Of a stretch of DNA of 64,000 nucleotides, positions 49,346 through 59,391 are shown one piece after another. A program made the translations under genes and the position numbers. The first letter of the stretch is position 1, and every line of letters begins with the position of its first letter. Location: positions 7,048,553-7,112,552 of the forward strand of contig OZ020520.1 of the NCBI GenBank assembly GCA_963971425.1, written 5' to 3'. The notes under the pieces are model-generated. The model saw nothing but the letters and a program-made list of their open reading frames with translations. It had not been told where the DNA came from and did not search any database. The stretch comes from Bryoerythrophyllum caledonicum. Lineage: Eukaryota > Streptophyta > Bryopsida > Pottiales > Pottiaceae.

Positions 49346-50700
49346 TTCTTTATACAGTCGGCTGCCCGCCGACGGATTGCTGCAGGACCCTAATTATACA
49401 ACTCAACTACTGCCAAATCGCACTATAGATACTTGGTTATTTGATGGCGAGGTCCTATAATTTCTGAATAGAAGAAAACGTTCCATTCGGCTCCCCGTTG
49501 AGTGCGACAATACTTTAGTCTCAACATCTGATCTTTGAAACTTCTCACGTTAGCCATCCCTCAAGGATTTTGTTTTGGCTGTTTATCATACACGCACACA
49601 TTGATTTTTCTCAATGTGTTGCCAGCTGGTGGCTTCATAAGTTCATTGTTTTGTAACTAGCTTATTTCTAATCATATCCAGCAAATGTTGGCTTACAAAC
49701 CATCCTTCCTTGTCTAATGCATGTCTCTACTATTCACATGATTTGACTGCTTTATCCTATGGAATTTTCAACTCATGAATTTTAACAATCCTTTGCAAAT
49801 TTTGAACATCCTTAATAACTTCACCCATACTTGCATAATTTGAGATAATCTAGTAGGTGTATTTGGTCGTTGCAAGTATTTACTTTGGTCCACAATTGAT
49901 CGTTTTGTCCAGATTTTGTTAAATATCCATTCTTCCCGGTAGTACCCAAAGTTCCCAAAAAGTTGACTGATGGTTCCCCCACCCCTTCCCAAGCCAAGTC
50001 ACCATGTGCATGTGGTCCCAATTACAAACATAAGACCCTAAGATTTGGAATGAAAGATCCAATACTTTAAAGGAAAACCCTACTCAAAACAACTAATAAA
50101 ACTAAGGAAGCAGGATCTAATCTGAGGTCGCCGAGCGGGGTACTTTCAGGAAAACTCTAACGAATCGTTCCCCTTGTGTGCACTGTCGAGTATACCCCTT
50201 CGTCGATATGATCCGTGGAGTCTACTGTAACCGCTGCGGTTACACAATTGGGAAGCTCGAGGCGATGGTGCCAATGGTCACGAGTTGGTTATCACACAGG
50301 TGGTTATGCTATTTGATCATGTAAGTCGGTTGCTCTCCACTTGAGCTGCTGCATGTGGACGGTTCGTCTACGTCTCCACCACTCAACCAGCAAGTTCTCT
50401 TCAACAGTTTTCTCAATGCAACAATGTTATGCGCGAACCGACTTACATCCGTAGTTGCAACTAGAGCAGGGAAATATCAGGAACTGGACACGGGTTCTGA
50501 GGTTGCTGGAATTGGCCTGAACCATCAGTTTTCGACTTACTGCAGTTCCGAAGAGTAGGACAGAAACCAGGACGTTCTGAGGTTCAGCGGAGCTGATTGT
50601 TTGGGGAGAGAGTTGGATTCGTTTTGTGATAGAGCCTGGCAACTTATAAATGCTCAGGTGGAGCAGCGATGCGTACACCAGATGACATTCCTGTCGTCAC
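49346..50700. other. intergenic stretch, no supported gene
   Basis: Only frames of 60-83 codons occur, and strands overlap. Between 50,110 and 50,350 the DNA is GC-richer and looks like a degraded element end. I see no RNA gene. Confidence 0.4.
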
Positions 50701-50703
50701 GAC

Positions 50704-50985
50704 ATGACCCGACACTCCCATGACATCTCATGCCACTGTAAATGGCCACGGTGCACTTGCACACGAGACTGCGTTCATGAGGTTGGAGGTGGTGAATCTA
50801 TATCTGGTTTTGTGAAGCAGCAACAGCGGCTCTCTTTGCTGATAGTGTTCCTGGCTTTGGTCACCTCCAACTTTCCTGTTGCTATTGTGGCTAGCTTTAC
50901 CAGCTCCACCATCTCCCCAGCTACTCCACAGTGGAACTCTAACTCCAGCAGTGCCCTGGTGCAACATTTCCACAGGAGGGGTTGA
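50704..50985 (+). CDS. possible signal-peptide exon of the STIG1-like gene
   Basis: The frame contains a strongly hydrophobic stretch, LSLLIVFLALVTSNFPVAIV, preceded by KQQQR and followed by Ser/Thr-rich sequence. This is what a secretory signal peptide and mature N-terminus look like. The codon before KQQQR is GTG, not ATG. The only in-frame ATG, at 50,704, adds 36 Cys/His-rich residues that would spoil a signal peptide. It lies about 500 bases upstream of the STIG1-like cysteine domain on the same strand, so I infer it is the matching first exon or the separated 5' part. Experimental transcripts would settle this. Confidence 0.35.
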   Translation: MTRHSHDISCHCKWPRCTCTRDCVHEVGGGESISGFVKQQQRLSLLIVFLALVTSNFPVAIVASFTSSTISPATPQWNSNSSSALVQHFHRRG

Positions 50986-51489
50986 CCACTACTCTCCAGA
51001 TCTCTCTCATAACTTAGGGGTTTCTAGGTTTTTTCCAGACTTCTTACCAAATAATAACTTAAGTTTTTTTTGAAGATGTTCTACTACTTAAATTTGATGA
51101 GAAACGTTTCTCCATACTTTAACTTTTGAGAAAAAGAGTTTAGACATTTAATATAAACTCTAATCACTAAGAAATTCTGGTTTTGTATCAGGGGCCGTTG
51201 ACATTCTATCAGTAGTTTTTATCAACTAGTATTTAATCTACTTTCAGTATACAAACTTGGCATCACCACCAAAAGTGGACCAATGTGGAAGTGATACAAT
51301 TGGATATTGAATTGGTTTTATTAGTCCTTTCTTTCGATCCCTCTTTTTCCAGAAATGTTTTTTTACTGGTCTTGCGAACTTTCAACGACTTAGCCTTACC
51401 TGTGCAATACTTAAAGAAAGAACAGATTGGTGTGAATGGGGATACAAAGCCACCAATGCATTAAGAAGTATTTTTAAAAAATAAAAAAT

Positions 51490-51882
51490 TTGAGCGAAAG
51501 CTCGGAGTGTTTTCTTAGAAAATTTAATAATGATGTAAACATTGTACCAGATGGCAGATTTTCAACCATGGAGAAGACTGAACCAGCTCCAAATGGAAGG
51601 CGACGACTTGCTGGACAATACATGTGCAGGTGGAAGAAAGAGATTTGCGAACAAGAGCCCATCAGCTTCCTCCTTGGGCCAGATTGCTGTAACTCAGTGT
51701 GTACAAACATGAAAGTTGATGTGTTCAATTGTGGAACATGTGGTCACATTTGCTTTTATGGAAGCATTTGTTGCAATGGGATATGCAAAGACATCTTCAA
51801 TGACAATCAGAATTGTGGGGCTTGTGACAGTACTTGTCCTGGGGGAGAGATATGTCTCTTTGGTATATGTGGCTATGCATGA
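51490..51882 (+). CDS. STIG1-like cysteine-rich protein, N-terminus incomplete
   Basis: The C-terminal 85 or so residues show the STIG1 pattern of 16 cysteines: GPDCCNSVC, VDVFNCGTCGHIC, GSICCNGICKDI, DNQNCGACDSTCPGGEICLF and the ending GICGYA. STIG1 proteins are secreted peptides first known from pistil stigma and pollen-tube signalling, related to GRI of cell-death control; their role outside seed plants is unclear. The first in-frame ATG is at 51,568 (MEKTEPAPNGRRRLAGQY). The frame is open back to about 51,478 but contains no signal peptide, which family members normally have. Either an upstream exon (see 50,704-50,985) supplies it through an acceptor such as the TACCAG at about 51,550, or the gene is 5'-truncated. 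The cysteine domain itself is undamaged. Confidence 0.75.
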   Translation: MSESSECFLRKFNNDVNIVPDGRFSTMEKTEPAPNGRRRLAGQYMCRWKKEICEQEPISFLLGPDCCNSVCTNMKVDVFNCGTCGHICFYGSICCNGICKDIFNDNQNCGACDSTCPGGEICLFGICGYA

Positions 51883-52657
51883 TGCTGCAAGTTGTACTGT
51901 GAACACATTTTCATGTGGAAACTTCGTTTATTTTACTTTGAATTTTAGTCAAGTACTTGCAGAGTTTTCCGCTTTAATGATGTTGAAGAATCAAACAGTA
52001 ATTTTAATATTTTGGATCTCATTTGACCAGTACATTTTTTATCATCTTTGTTGAAAAAAGGGACCATAGGAGGAGTAATTTACCAGAGAAATTGATCATT
52101 GCACCTACATTTAATCTACTACTTTAAGATGATTTGAAAATGTGTATTGTATTTGAATGGTAATTTAATTTACACATTCAGAAACAGGTATTAAAAATGA
52201 AATTATGCTATCATATTCCTCTGTCTTATTACCTTTTCTCCTAAAAAATGCTTTTACGACATATTACACATGATATCCGTTTTTATATATATTCATCCAA
52301 AAGCCATATATCATTTTACACCAAAAATCATTTGAAAATATAAGTAAAAACAATCCAATCCAAGTAGTCTAGAAACTAATCCATGTTTTCTCAATTACCA
52401 ATGATTGAACTAGGTGCTATGGTTAAAGAATTCATGAAAGTTCATGGTACCACTAATATAAAAAGGATTGATAGGCAAAAAGGGAAACTACGTAATAATC
52501 AGGAAGAAACAACAGTTGAGCATATATATATATTACAAATCACTTGATGGAAGAGAAGCAGCATCTAAACTTGCTGCACTACATAGTCACGTCTTGAAGC
52601 TCAGGACCATGGATCCTGAAGCAAATCGCCACCTAAAATTGGGCTTCAGTCCCGCTC
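51883..52657. other. intergenic region between STIG1-like gene and NUP93 3' end
   Basis: AT-rich sequence with no gene. It must hold the 3' ends of two convergent genes, the plus-strand STIG1-like gene and minus-strand NUP93. A short (TA)n run occurs near 52,520. Confidence 0.5.
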
Positions 52658-55600
52658 TCACATTATTTGTGCCACTCGATCATACAATTCTTGAGGTAAA
52701 TTTCTCGGCAAAGAATTGGCAATGAAATTGGCAATCTGCAAAAGCAACTCAATGTCAATCAACTAAATCAACCTCACTATTGATCTACAAGAGAGTACTT
52801 TAACTTGAGTGTAGAGACCACCGACCTCTTCCATGTTACAATTGGGGTTTATCTTATTGAAACTTTAGGTGGCTTCACAAACAACTCTATTACACCCACT
52901 CTTTTTAGAACTTACCTTTGACTTCAATCTGCGAACAGTTCCATCTGCGTCATTTACTTGGTCCAAGCAAGTGAGAGCCTCTCTCAGAAGATCTGGAACA
53001 CATGCCTGCACATTTTTGTCCATAATAAATATGAAAAGCATTAAATTGTGATATTCTCTACAGAAAGGAATAATTTGTAAGCCGCCTCTTTTTCAACTGA
53101 GATGCAGGCTTCATGGATTTATTACCTGAACAGAAAGTGAGGTGTAACGCAAAGCTTGAGCACTGGTCTCAGGTGTTCGGGAGCCGAAGGGTAAGAAATC
53201 CAATTTGCCGAGTTCCATCAAAGCATCGCTATACCTCCCACTTCTGGTAAACCTGTAGAACGTCAGGATTGACTCCAGCTGCCTAAACGCTGTTTGTTGC
53301 CCCGCAACTTGCTCCAAACCCTGCGAACTGCATTTGCAAGTAAAAACAGCATTAAAATCCGGGCATAGAAAAGCACCAGATCAGAAGGTGAGAAAACAAG
53401 ACGCTCTGCCTAACAAGCAAAAAATGGATATAGAATTTCAATCTTCTATAGATATGAATGAAAACTTCAATTAACCCATGTTTCAGAAGAAAGTTTCTTC
53501 TTGAAATTTGGCCCCTTCCTAGTGGTAATAATCAGTAGAGTTGGTTCATCATGTAAGAGAATCATGATGATCCAAGAGAATCAAGTCTCAACCTGGAGCC
53601 TCCAACCACTTTGTAGGCCTCAAGTATTTCGTTTCCAGCAAGAATGAGTCCAGAAGACTTGGCGTCTCCATCACCCCGGCCACTCGCCATAGCAGCAATA
53701 GTATCAGATAAGCACTGGTTGACTATCTCCAAGGCTGTAGCGAACTCCCCAATGCGTTTTAGAAGCTCAACAGCCTGCCACAAAAGTCAAGAAATTATTA
53801 GAGTTATTTGTAAACTGAGGCAAAGATGCCATGAGTTTTGACCTCTTTTCTCATTTAAAAACTAACCCTTGATAGCTCTCAATTAATCTATAGTCAGTTC
53901 AAAGAGGGAAAAGGCGGCTAAGATTTATGATCTCTCCTTCCCTCTCAAAGGAAAAGAGCGGCTTAGATTCATGACTTCTCAAAGGGCGGCTAAAACTAGT
54001 TCTGACTCAGTTGAGCGACCACCAAGCACGCCCTTCCTTTGATCTGATAGCTATTAAGTGTAGTGTTATGAGTCTGAAGAGGGTAACTTATTGGAACTTT
54101 GAGTGACCTTACAAATATCCACAAAGAGAAACCTCATACACAAACAGACTCTCTCTACCTTGTCATGAAAGCCAGAGTCCTGGCATTGCCGAGCCGCTTC
54201 CAGTAGCAAGCTGCGCTGGTTCTGGGGATCAGGTATGAAGCGCCTCAAAGAACCCTCTGCACCTGATCCTCTGGCGCCAAGCAGCAGTGGAATGCCACCG
54301 TCTCGGAGAAGAAGCTCTTCAACCCACATTCCAATCAACATCAGAAACAGGACTAGTTCTGTTGTATTGAATAAACACCTTTCATGCAACCAGCTCAAAA
54401 TAAATCTTGATATTTTCTGCCTCTGCTCTAGATTCTGAAGAGGAGAGAACTAAGATAGTATCTAAATTTGGAATAGGACCATGATACATTTAAAGAGGTC
54501 AGAAACAGGGCCAATAACCGTTTGTATGAGACCGCTTTCATTGCCTCAGCTCTAGATCCTAAAGAGAGAATAGCCAGGATGAAACTGGTACCTGTGATAA
54601 GCTGTTTGAGCAGCAGCTGATGTTGCCGTTGCTGATCGCTGTTGCCATGTCCACTCCAGGCCACAGCGCCTCCACCAACGGCAGCTGCGGCCTGGGCGTA
54701 ATACTCCAGAGCCAGAGCCATATTCCCCTGCCTGACATACGTCAAAGCATAGTGCCTGATGATACTCGCCGCCTCCGAGGCAGCATCCATAGCGCCAAGC
54801 TTCTTCACGCCCTCGGACAAGCATCCATAGTCCGCCACCGCAACCGCAATGTGCACACTATCCACATGGCTGTCCTCCTTGATCATGTAAACAATAGCAG
54901 CGTGGAACTGGAGGCTGAGGAGCAGCACGTACGGGTACACGAGTGGGTCCTTCCCATTCTTGGTGTAGTGGGAGGGTTGGAACTTGGTGAGGTAGCTCTG
55001 GAGCTCCTCCAGAGTGTAGCCGTCCGATGAGGAGGAGTTTCCAATCATAGCAAGGCGGAACCACAGGAAATCCTCGATGGTGCCGAAGAGAGAGGGCGTC
55101 TCCCGGAGCAAGCTGTCCGCTTGCTGCCTGCTGCCGCAAACAATGGTGTGGAGCAGCAGCTTCTTCTTGTCATACCCTCCTCGCCCCGCTCTGTCTCCGG
55201 AGCGGATCATTCGCTCGCATTCCTCTAAGACGGCCGCTGCCGTGTTTGGTGATACGGAACCTCCTTTTGCTGCCCACTCTCCCAACTGCGTTCCAGCAAC
55301 AAGGTCTTAGAGATGGAAACGTATAACTGGAGGTCAAAAGTGGGGAAATAAGTTGAGACCTACCTGTGGAGCGAATGTGCGGCTCAGTCTCGACTGCTGT
55401 GCCACCGATATGGCTTCATCGTAGTAACCCGATCTTAAACAGTAGTAGACCTGGATCAAACAAGTGAAGATGTTATCAAACAAATATTAGCTGGAAGATG
55501 GCACTCGGTTTCGGACAGCAACGCTATCTGGCAACTTGGGGACCCAAATCAATCCGAACGAGATTTAGTTGCCTAAGTGTGAGGCGATTGCTCATGTAAG

Positions 55601-58138
55601 AAATGGGACTAGTATGATAAACTTGCTGAACAGATGTAAGACCCATACCTGATGCCATGTAGTGTCCAGAGGAGGCTGTCTTTGCATGTCTGAGGCATCG
55701 AAATCTAATACAGTCGCTTGATCTTGTAACCGCACCTGTATGAAAGATCGCACCCAAACATAACAAGATTCATGCCACCAACCAAGGCGTCCACTTGATA
55801 CTCAACATCTCTGAGAAGAATATGCTCTACAATACTCCCTCCTGGTTGCTAAAAACGCCAAAGGACCAAAGGATCAACCGAGAGGAATGACTTACACGAA
55901 GAAAAGCCCTGATTCGTTGCAAATTCCCAGTTGAGCCCCCAAGAGCTGCCTGTCAGTTCAGCAAGCGGACATCTAAAAATAAGCACACGTAAAGTGGATA
56001 ATAGTACATTATCGGCTTCCAGAGCACACTCATATAAATAAAGGGAAACCTTAAGATACCTGGCTAGGATGGCTATGGATAGTGTCCAGAATATACTTTT
56101 CGTGACCTGCCTCCAAGTGCCTCCTAGCGCCTGCCAGCATGGACGCCTTCTTGCTAAGATTGGAAGGCACATCTGCGTCTTCATTCAAAAGAGACTGGCA
56201 TGGACACGGATAAAGCAAAAAGATGTCAGCTGCTAATACTGAAGCCTCTTTACACCAATAATATAAGGTGGAACTAGAGCAGATTTTGGTAATCCTAGTA
56301 CAAAAAACTACCTGCAAGAGGTGCCAGATCTTGGACAAGCTCACGGACTTCGATGTTGTAGTTTCCCATGATGCGCTCTCGTAGGCAGATCGCATAGCAG
56401 TTGCGACCTGCATCCACAAAGACAATAATCAACTGAACTATGATAATAATCATCAACAGGCAGACAACTATACGTTCAACGTTAAAAAAGAGGACTGGAT
56501 CATCACAGCAAGGGTTCAAGGTTTGATTCCAGCAACTCAGACTTACTTTGAAAGGCAAGCTGCGCTCTCGAGCTTCATTCAACCTGGTGACAACGTTGGC
56601 ATAAGCGGCAGCCTTTCGGGAATCCAAGTTCTGCTGCGTTGCGGTTGCAGACAGGGATTCATTGCCTCTTTGCGGAGTGTCTTGAAGGCGCAACGGAGTG
56701 ATTGCTGCGGAGGAGCTTTGATTGTAAGGCTGGATTGCAGTTGTGGATGCTCTTTGGTTACCGACATTTGATGGCGCCTGCGGCAACCGGCTCAAGTTGT
56801 TTAAAAATTCCCGCTTCTCTTTCATCCAGTCATCCTGCATCAGACACAACAACCAACCAGTTTCATCTCAGCATATTTGTCAAACATAAAATCAGAAAGA
56901 ACACTTCAGTCAATAAACATAAAAGACAATTGAGTTATTTTGTGAAATCAGGAGAGGTCATGTTGTATCAGGAATGAATCTTAGTCTTCTTTCTCATCTT
57001 TGAAATGATTATAGGTTCAAGGAGAGCTACTTAGAGCTGATTTGAACATGAAAAAAAGATCAGAACTCATGGTATCGTTGGCTTACTTTACAAATGATTT
57101 CAATAAATAGAACCCGAAACCCAAAAACCTGGTAGTCAAACACACCTCCACCACTTTGAGCATGTAGGAATCAAAACTGCGCAGGTTGTCCCGTTGAGCC
57201 TCTTGGATAGCTGACACCATGGCCATTTCATGCACCTGGAAATGAATTTTTAATCCAACAATCAAAGCTACATCCACAAACATGAAAGTACCAATGTTTG
57301 AGTGAATATACAGTAAGAAGTGATAGTCAGGAATCATTAATAACGCACCTGCTGTAAGTACTCTTCCACACTTGTTGCTTCCACAGGAAACACATCTTCA
57401 AAGGAAGTCTGCAAAAAACAATTAAAAAACTCACCCTCAATCAGATTGTTCAAAGCAAACAATCCAACAGTGTTTTTCACTGAACTAGGGAAATGTGCAG
57501 CAAAACCTAACCTTTAGCTCAAACGACTTCAAATCCCGTGTCAGCTGATCGGCACTAATCCCTTCCCGAGCAAGCAATCTGCAAACAAAAACAACCAAAG
57601 CATCACATGAAGGAGAATAAGAAGAAGAAAAAGGAAAAGAAGAAGAAGAAAAAGGAAAAGAAGAAGAAGAAGGTGCTCTTACTTTCAAAAAATACATATC
57701 ATGAACCCTAAGACCCTAAAACTACTTCTGACTTGGGTTTAGAGACCACCAAGCTCTTCCATCAATCTAAGAGCTGTTAAGAATGAAGAAAATCAAAAGA
57801 GGGAGTATCTTATTGACTTCATAACCTACTCATCATACTTACCGAGTTGCGGCGATGGCCTCATTGGGAGCTTCGTAACGGGAGGTGCGAGCTTTGAGCT
57901 GCCGAGACAGCGTCTCCAATTGCTCCAAGCTTCTCTAAACAACGACGACAATGCCACTAACTTGAGTTTCAAACAACAAAAAGAAGAGACCATCTGCAGA
58001 AATGATCATCTGCAGAAATGCAGTTATACATACCTGGATGGGCGGCAGCGGCGCAGAAGGCGTGTACGAGTGCAGCAGCTGCGAGGAATTGTGCAACAAG
58101 TCCGCCCAACTCCGCATATCTGTATCACGTCCCGCCAT
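52658..58138 (-). CDS. NUP93: nuclear pore complex protein Nup93 (Nic96 family)
   Basis: Seventeen exons on the minus strand: 58138-58034, 57934-57843, 57578-57512, 57408-57349, 57235-57146, 56834-56547, 56407-56312, 56194-56060, 55949-55896, 55735-55649, 55450-55364, 55285-54592, 54316-54159, 53774-53593, 53327-53126, 53005-52916 and 52735-52658. They join in frame into 854 residues with no stop, close to the roughly 860 of Arabidopsis NUP93A. Matches to the family run end to end: SWADLLHNSSQLL at the N-terminus, LLAREGISADQLTRDLKSFE, HEMAMVSAIQEAQRDN, GGSTGNLQRIRAFLR, YTKNGKDPLVYPYVLLL, GLILAGNEILEAYK, ACVPDLLREALTCLDQ and a C-terminus ending YDRVAQIM. Nup93 is an alpha-solenoid linker nucleoporin of the inner pore ring. 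The gene looks functional. MITEs occupy introns 2, 5, 13 and 16. The start is the family-typical N-terminus. Confidence 0.95.
52798..52865 (+). repeat. intronic MITE family, partial copy in NUP93 intron 16
   Basis: The phrase AGTGTAGAGACCACCGACCT and a following TTATCTTATTGAAACTTT match the right-hand half of the full copy at 53,805-54,117. Confidence 0.5.
53805..54117 (+). mobile_element. intronic MITE family, full-length copy in NUP93 intron 13
   Basis: The element starts TATTTGTAA and ends TTACAAATA, so its ends are inverted repeats; length is 313 bases. Internal markers are GTTTTGACCTCTTTTCTCAT, AAGGCGGCTAAGATT, CTTCTCAAAGGGCGGCTAAA and GACCACCAAG. Relatives occur in other introns of NUP93 and of neighbouring HDH in both orientations. 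No coding capacity. Confidence 0.7.
56935..57090 (-). mobile_element. intronic MITE family, shortened copy in NUP93 intron 5
   Basis: Inverted relative to the copy at 53,805: GGAGAGGTCATG, GAATCTTAGTC, AGAGCTACTTAGAGCTGA, AGAACTCATGGTATC, ending TTTACAAATGAT. About half length, with the middle missing. Confidence 0.6.
57610..57675. repeat. purine-rich (GAA/GGAAAA)n simple repeat in NUP93 intron 2
   Basis: Nearly pure A/G on the plus strand, made of AAGAAGAAGAAAAAGGAAAAG-like repeats. In the transcribed (minus) sense it is a long pyrimidine tract about 30-100 bases upstream of the exon 3 acceptor, and it may serve as a splicing polypyrimidine tract. Confidence 0.8.
57718..57835 (+). mobile_element. 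intronic MITE family, partial copy in NUP93 intron 2
   Basis: Matches the right half of the family: TACTTCTGACTTGGGTTTAG, AGACCACCAAGCTCTTCCAT, ATCTAAGAGCTGTTAAGAA. It ends just before the exon 2 donor. Confidence 0.6.
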
Positions 58139-58663
58139 CGCACCAGAGAACACACCCCGACGTCCAAAAACAACACAACCAAAAAACTCCCCCAAAACCT
58201 CACATAAACCAGAACACCCAAACAACAAATCAATCACGAAAACCTGCCCATCAATCAAACAAATCTGCCTGAAAACCCCTCAAAAAACCCTGACAACACT
58301 GCTAACTCAGCATCCTCGTGAAAACCCTAATCCTTCTGCTTCAAAGTTGGTTCAAGCATCATCATAATCATCAAGACATGTACAAAAATTCCTTTCCTAA
58401 TTAGTTGAATGAGTTTTGCGATGAGATTTCAGTCTTGAACGGCAACGTGATGATGGCACATGTTGGTGAAGAGTAGATTTCTGGAAGGGATGGTAGATGT
58501 GCGGAAGTTTAGAGGCTCCGCGCGTTCTGTGGAGGAGTTGGCTTCACGCACATATCTCAATTGGGTTGCTGCTGCTCCTGGAGCGAAAATCTGCAAGTTA
58601 GTTTTGTATTTGAAAGTGTGAGGTGTTGTTTGTGGAGGTTAAAAAATTTAGGGTTTAGCGGCT
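58139..58663. promoter_or_regulatory. shared upstream region of divergent NUP93 and HDH
   Basis: Only 525 bases separate the NUP93 start from the first in-frame HDH ATG. Two telo-box words, common in promoters of plant housekeeping and growth genes, face outward: AAACCCTAA at 58,322-58,330 and TTTAGGGTTTAG at about 58,647-58,658. No TATA box is obvious. The arrangement suggests a bidirectional promoter, which is inference. Confidence 0.5.
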
Positions 58664-58814
58664 ATGGTGACCAGGGGGTCGTCACCGTTCCTCGCGTCCT
58701 CGCCCACCGTCGCGCTTTCGTTTGGGAAGCAGGTTGAGAAGCTAGTGTTTCACCAGGCGTCTACGCTCTGGGGCGCGAGCTTGGCAAAGCGAGTGCCTGA
58801 ACTCCTCCGCTCCG
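58664..58814 (+). CDS. probable transit-peptide exon of HDH
   Basis: A 50-codon open stretch begins MVTRGSSPFLASSPTVALSF. It is rich in Ser, Ala, Val and Arg with few acidic residues, as in plastid transit peptides. A donor at CTCCG|GTAGGG (58,814/58,815) would join in frame to the acceptor CCACAG at 59,374, adding five residues before the downstream Met. Plant histidinol dehydrogenases are plastid proteins, and the next exon alone has little targeting sequence. Without transcripts the donor choice is uncertain; a later donor at 58,955 would create a stop. The alternative is that translation starts at 59,392. Confidence 0.5.
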
Positions 58815-58840
58815 GTAGGGTTCCTCATCGTGCAATCTCT

Positions 58841-59330
58841 TGTGCTTCAAGTTTCAGGCAATCTCAAGGAGATTGGAGTAGACAGTGTAGTTCTCCGTTA
58901 AGAATCGGGACTGGAGTGAGTTCAAGTGCATTTGCTAGAAAATGCTCAGCTTGTAAGGTTGGGAGAGTTGATTGCGGGTTTAAGGTTTAGACAATTGCAA
59001 GGGGAGTAAGGTTTCGTGTTAGACTGTCGTTTTTTTGTTAAGACTTGGGGTGAAGTCCTGGTGAATCGAGCTGCCGAGTGTGAGTTGTTCATGTGCACTC
59101 TAGCGGTGTGCACTTCCTGGAGAATTCTCAGTTTGTTCAGCTGGCAAGGTTGAGAGGATGTTCATCTCAACGGACTGTGCTTCAAGTTTCAGAAGGAGAT
59201 CGTGCTAGACAGTTCTAGGTTTTTTTTTTAGAATTGAGATGAATTCCTGAGTGCACAAGGCTTTTCTAGTGGTGTGCATGTCTTAGAGAATTCTCAGTCT
59301 GTTTAGCTTGCAAGGTTGGTTTTTCTTATG
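58841..59330 (+). repeat. three imperfect tandem copies in the HDH leader/first intron
   Basis: Units lie at about 58,841-58,985, 59,010-59,165 and 59,176-59,328. Units 1 and 3 share TGTGCTTCAAGTTTCAG exactly (58,841 and 59,176). Units 2 and 3 share GAGAATTCTCAG (59,120 and 59,286). All three end with an AGCTTGTAAGGTTG-like phrase and have a GTTAAGA/TTAGAAT plus GGTGAAGTCCTG or GATGAATTCCTG block. This looks like local triplication of leader DNA, now diverged. Confidence 0.65.
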
Positions 59331-59391
59331 GAGGTTGAATTAAGGATTCACATGTGCTTGCTCTTGACCCACAGAGCATAGAGCAACAGTC

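Noticed and set aside
49768-50021. Minus-strand frames beginning MGRGGG or MGPHAHG
   Set aside because: Short, overlapping in two frames, no recognisable domain, no splice partners.
54620-55030. Plus-strand frame of 136 codons
   Set aside because: It is antisense to the large NUP93 exon 12 and explained by that exon's codon composition.
57920-58367. Plus-strand frames rich in Thr, Pro, Asn and Lys over the NUP93 start
   Set aside because: Antisense to NUP93 exons 1-2 and its leader; repetitive composition, no start context or domain.
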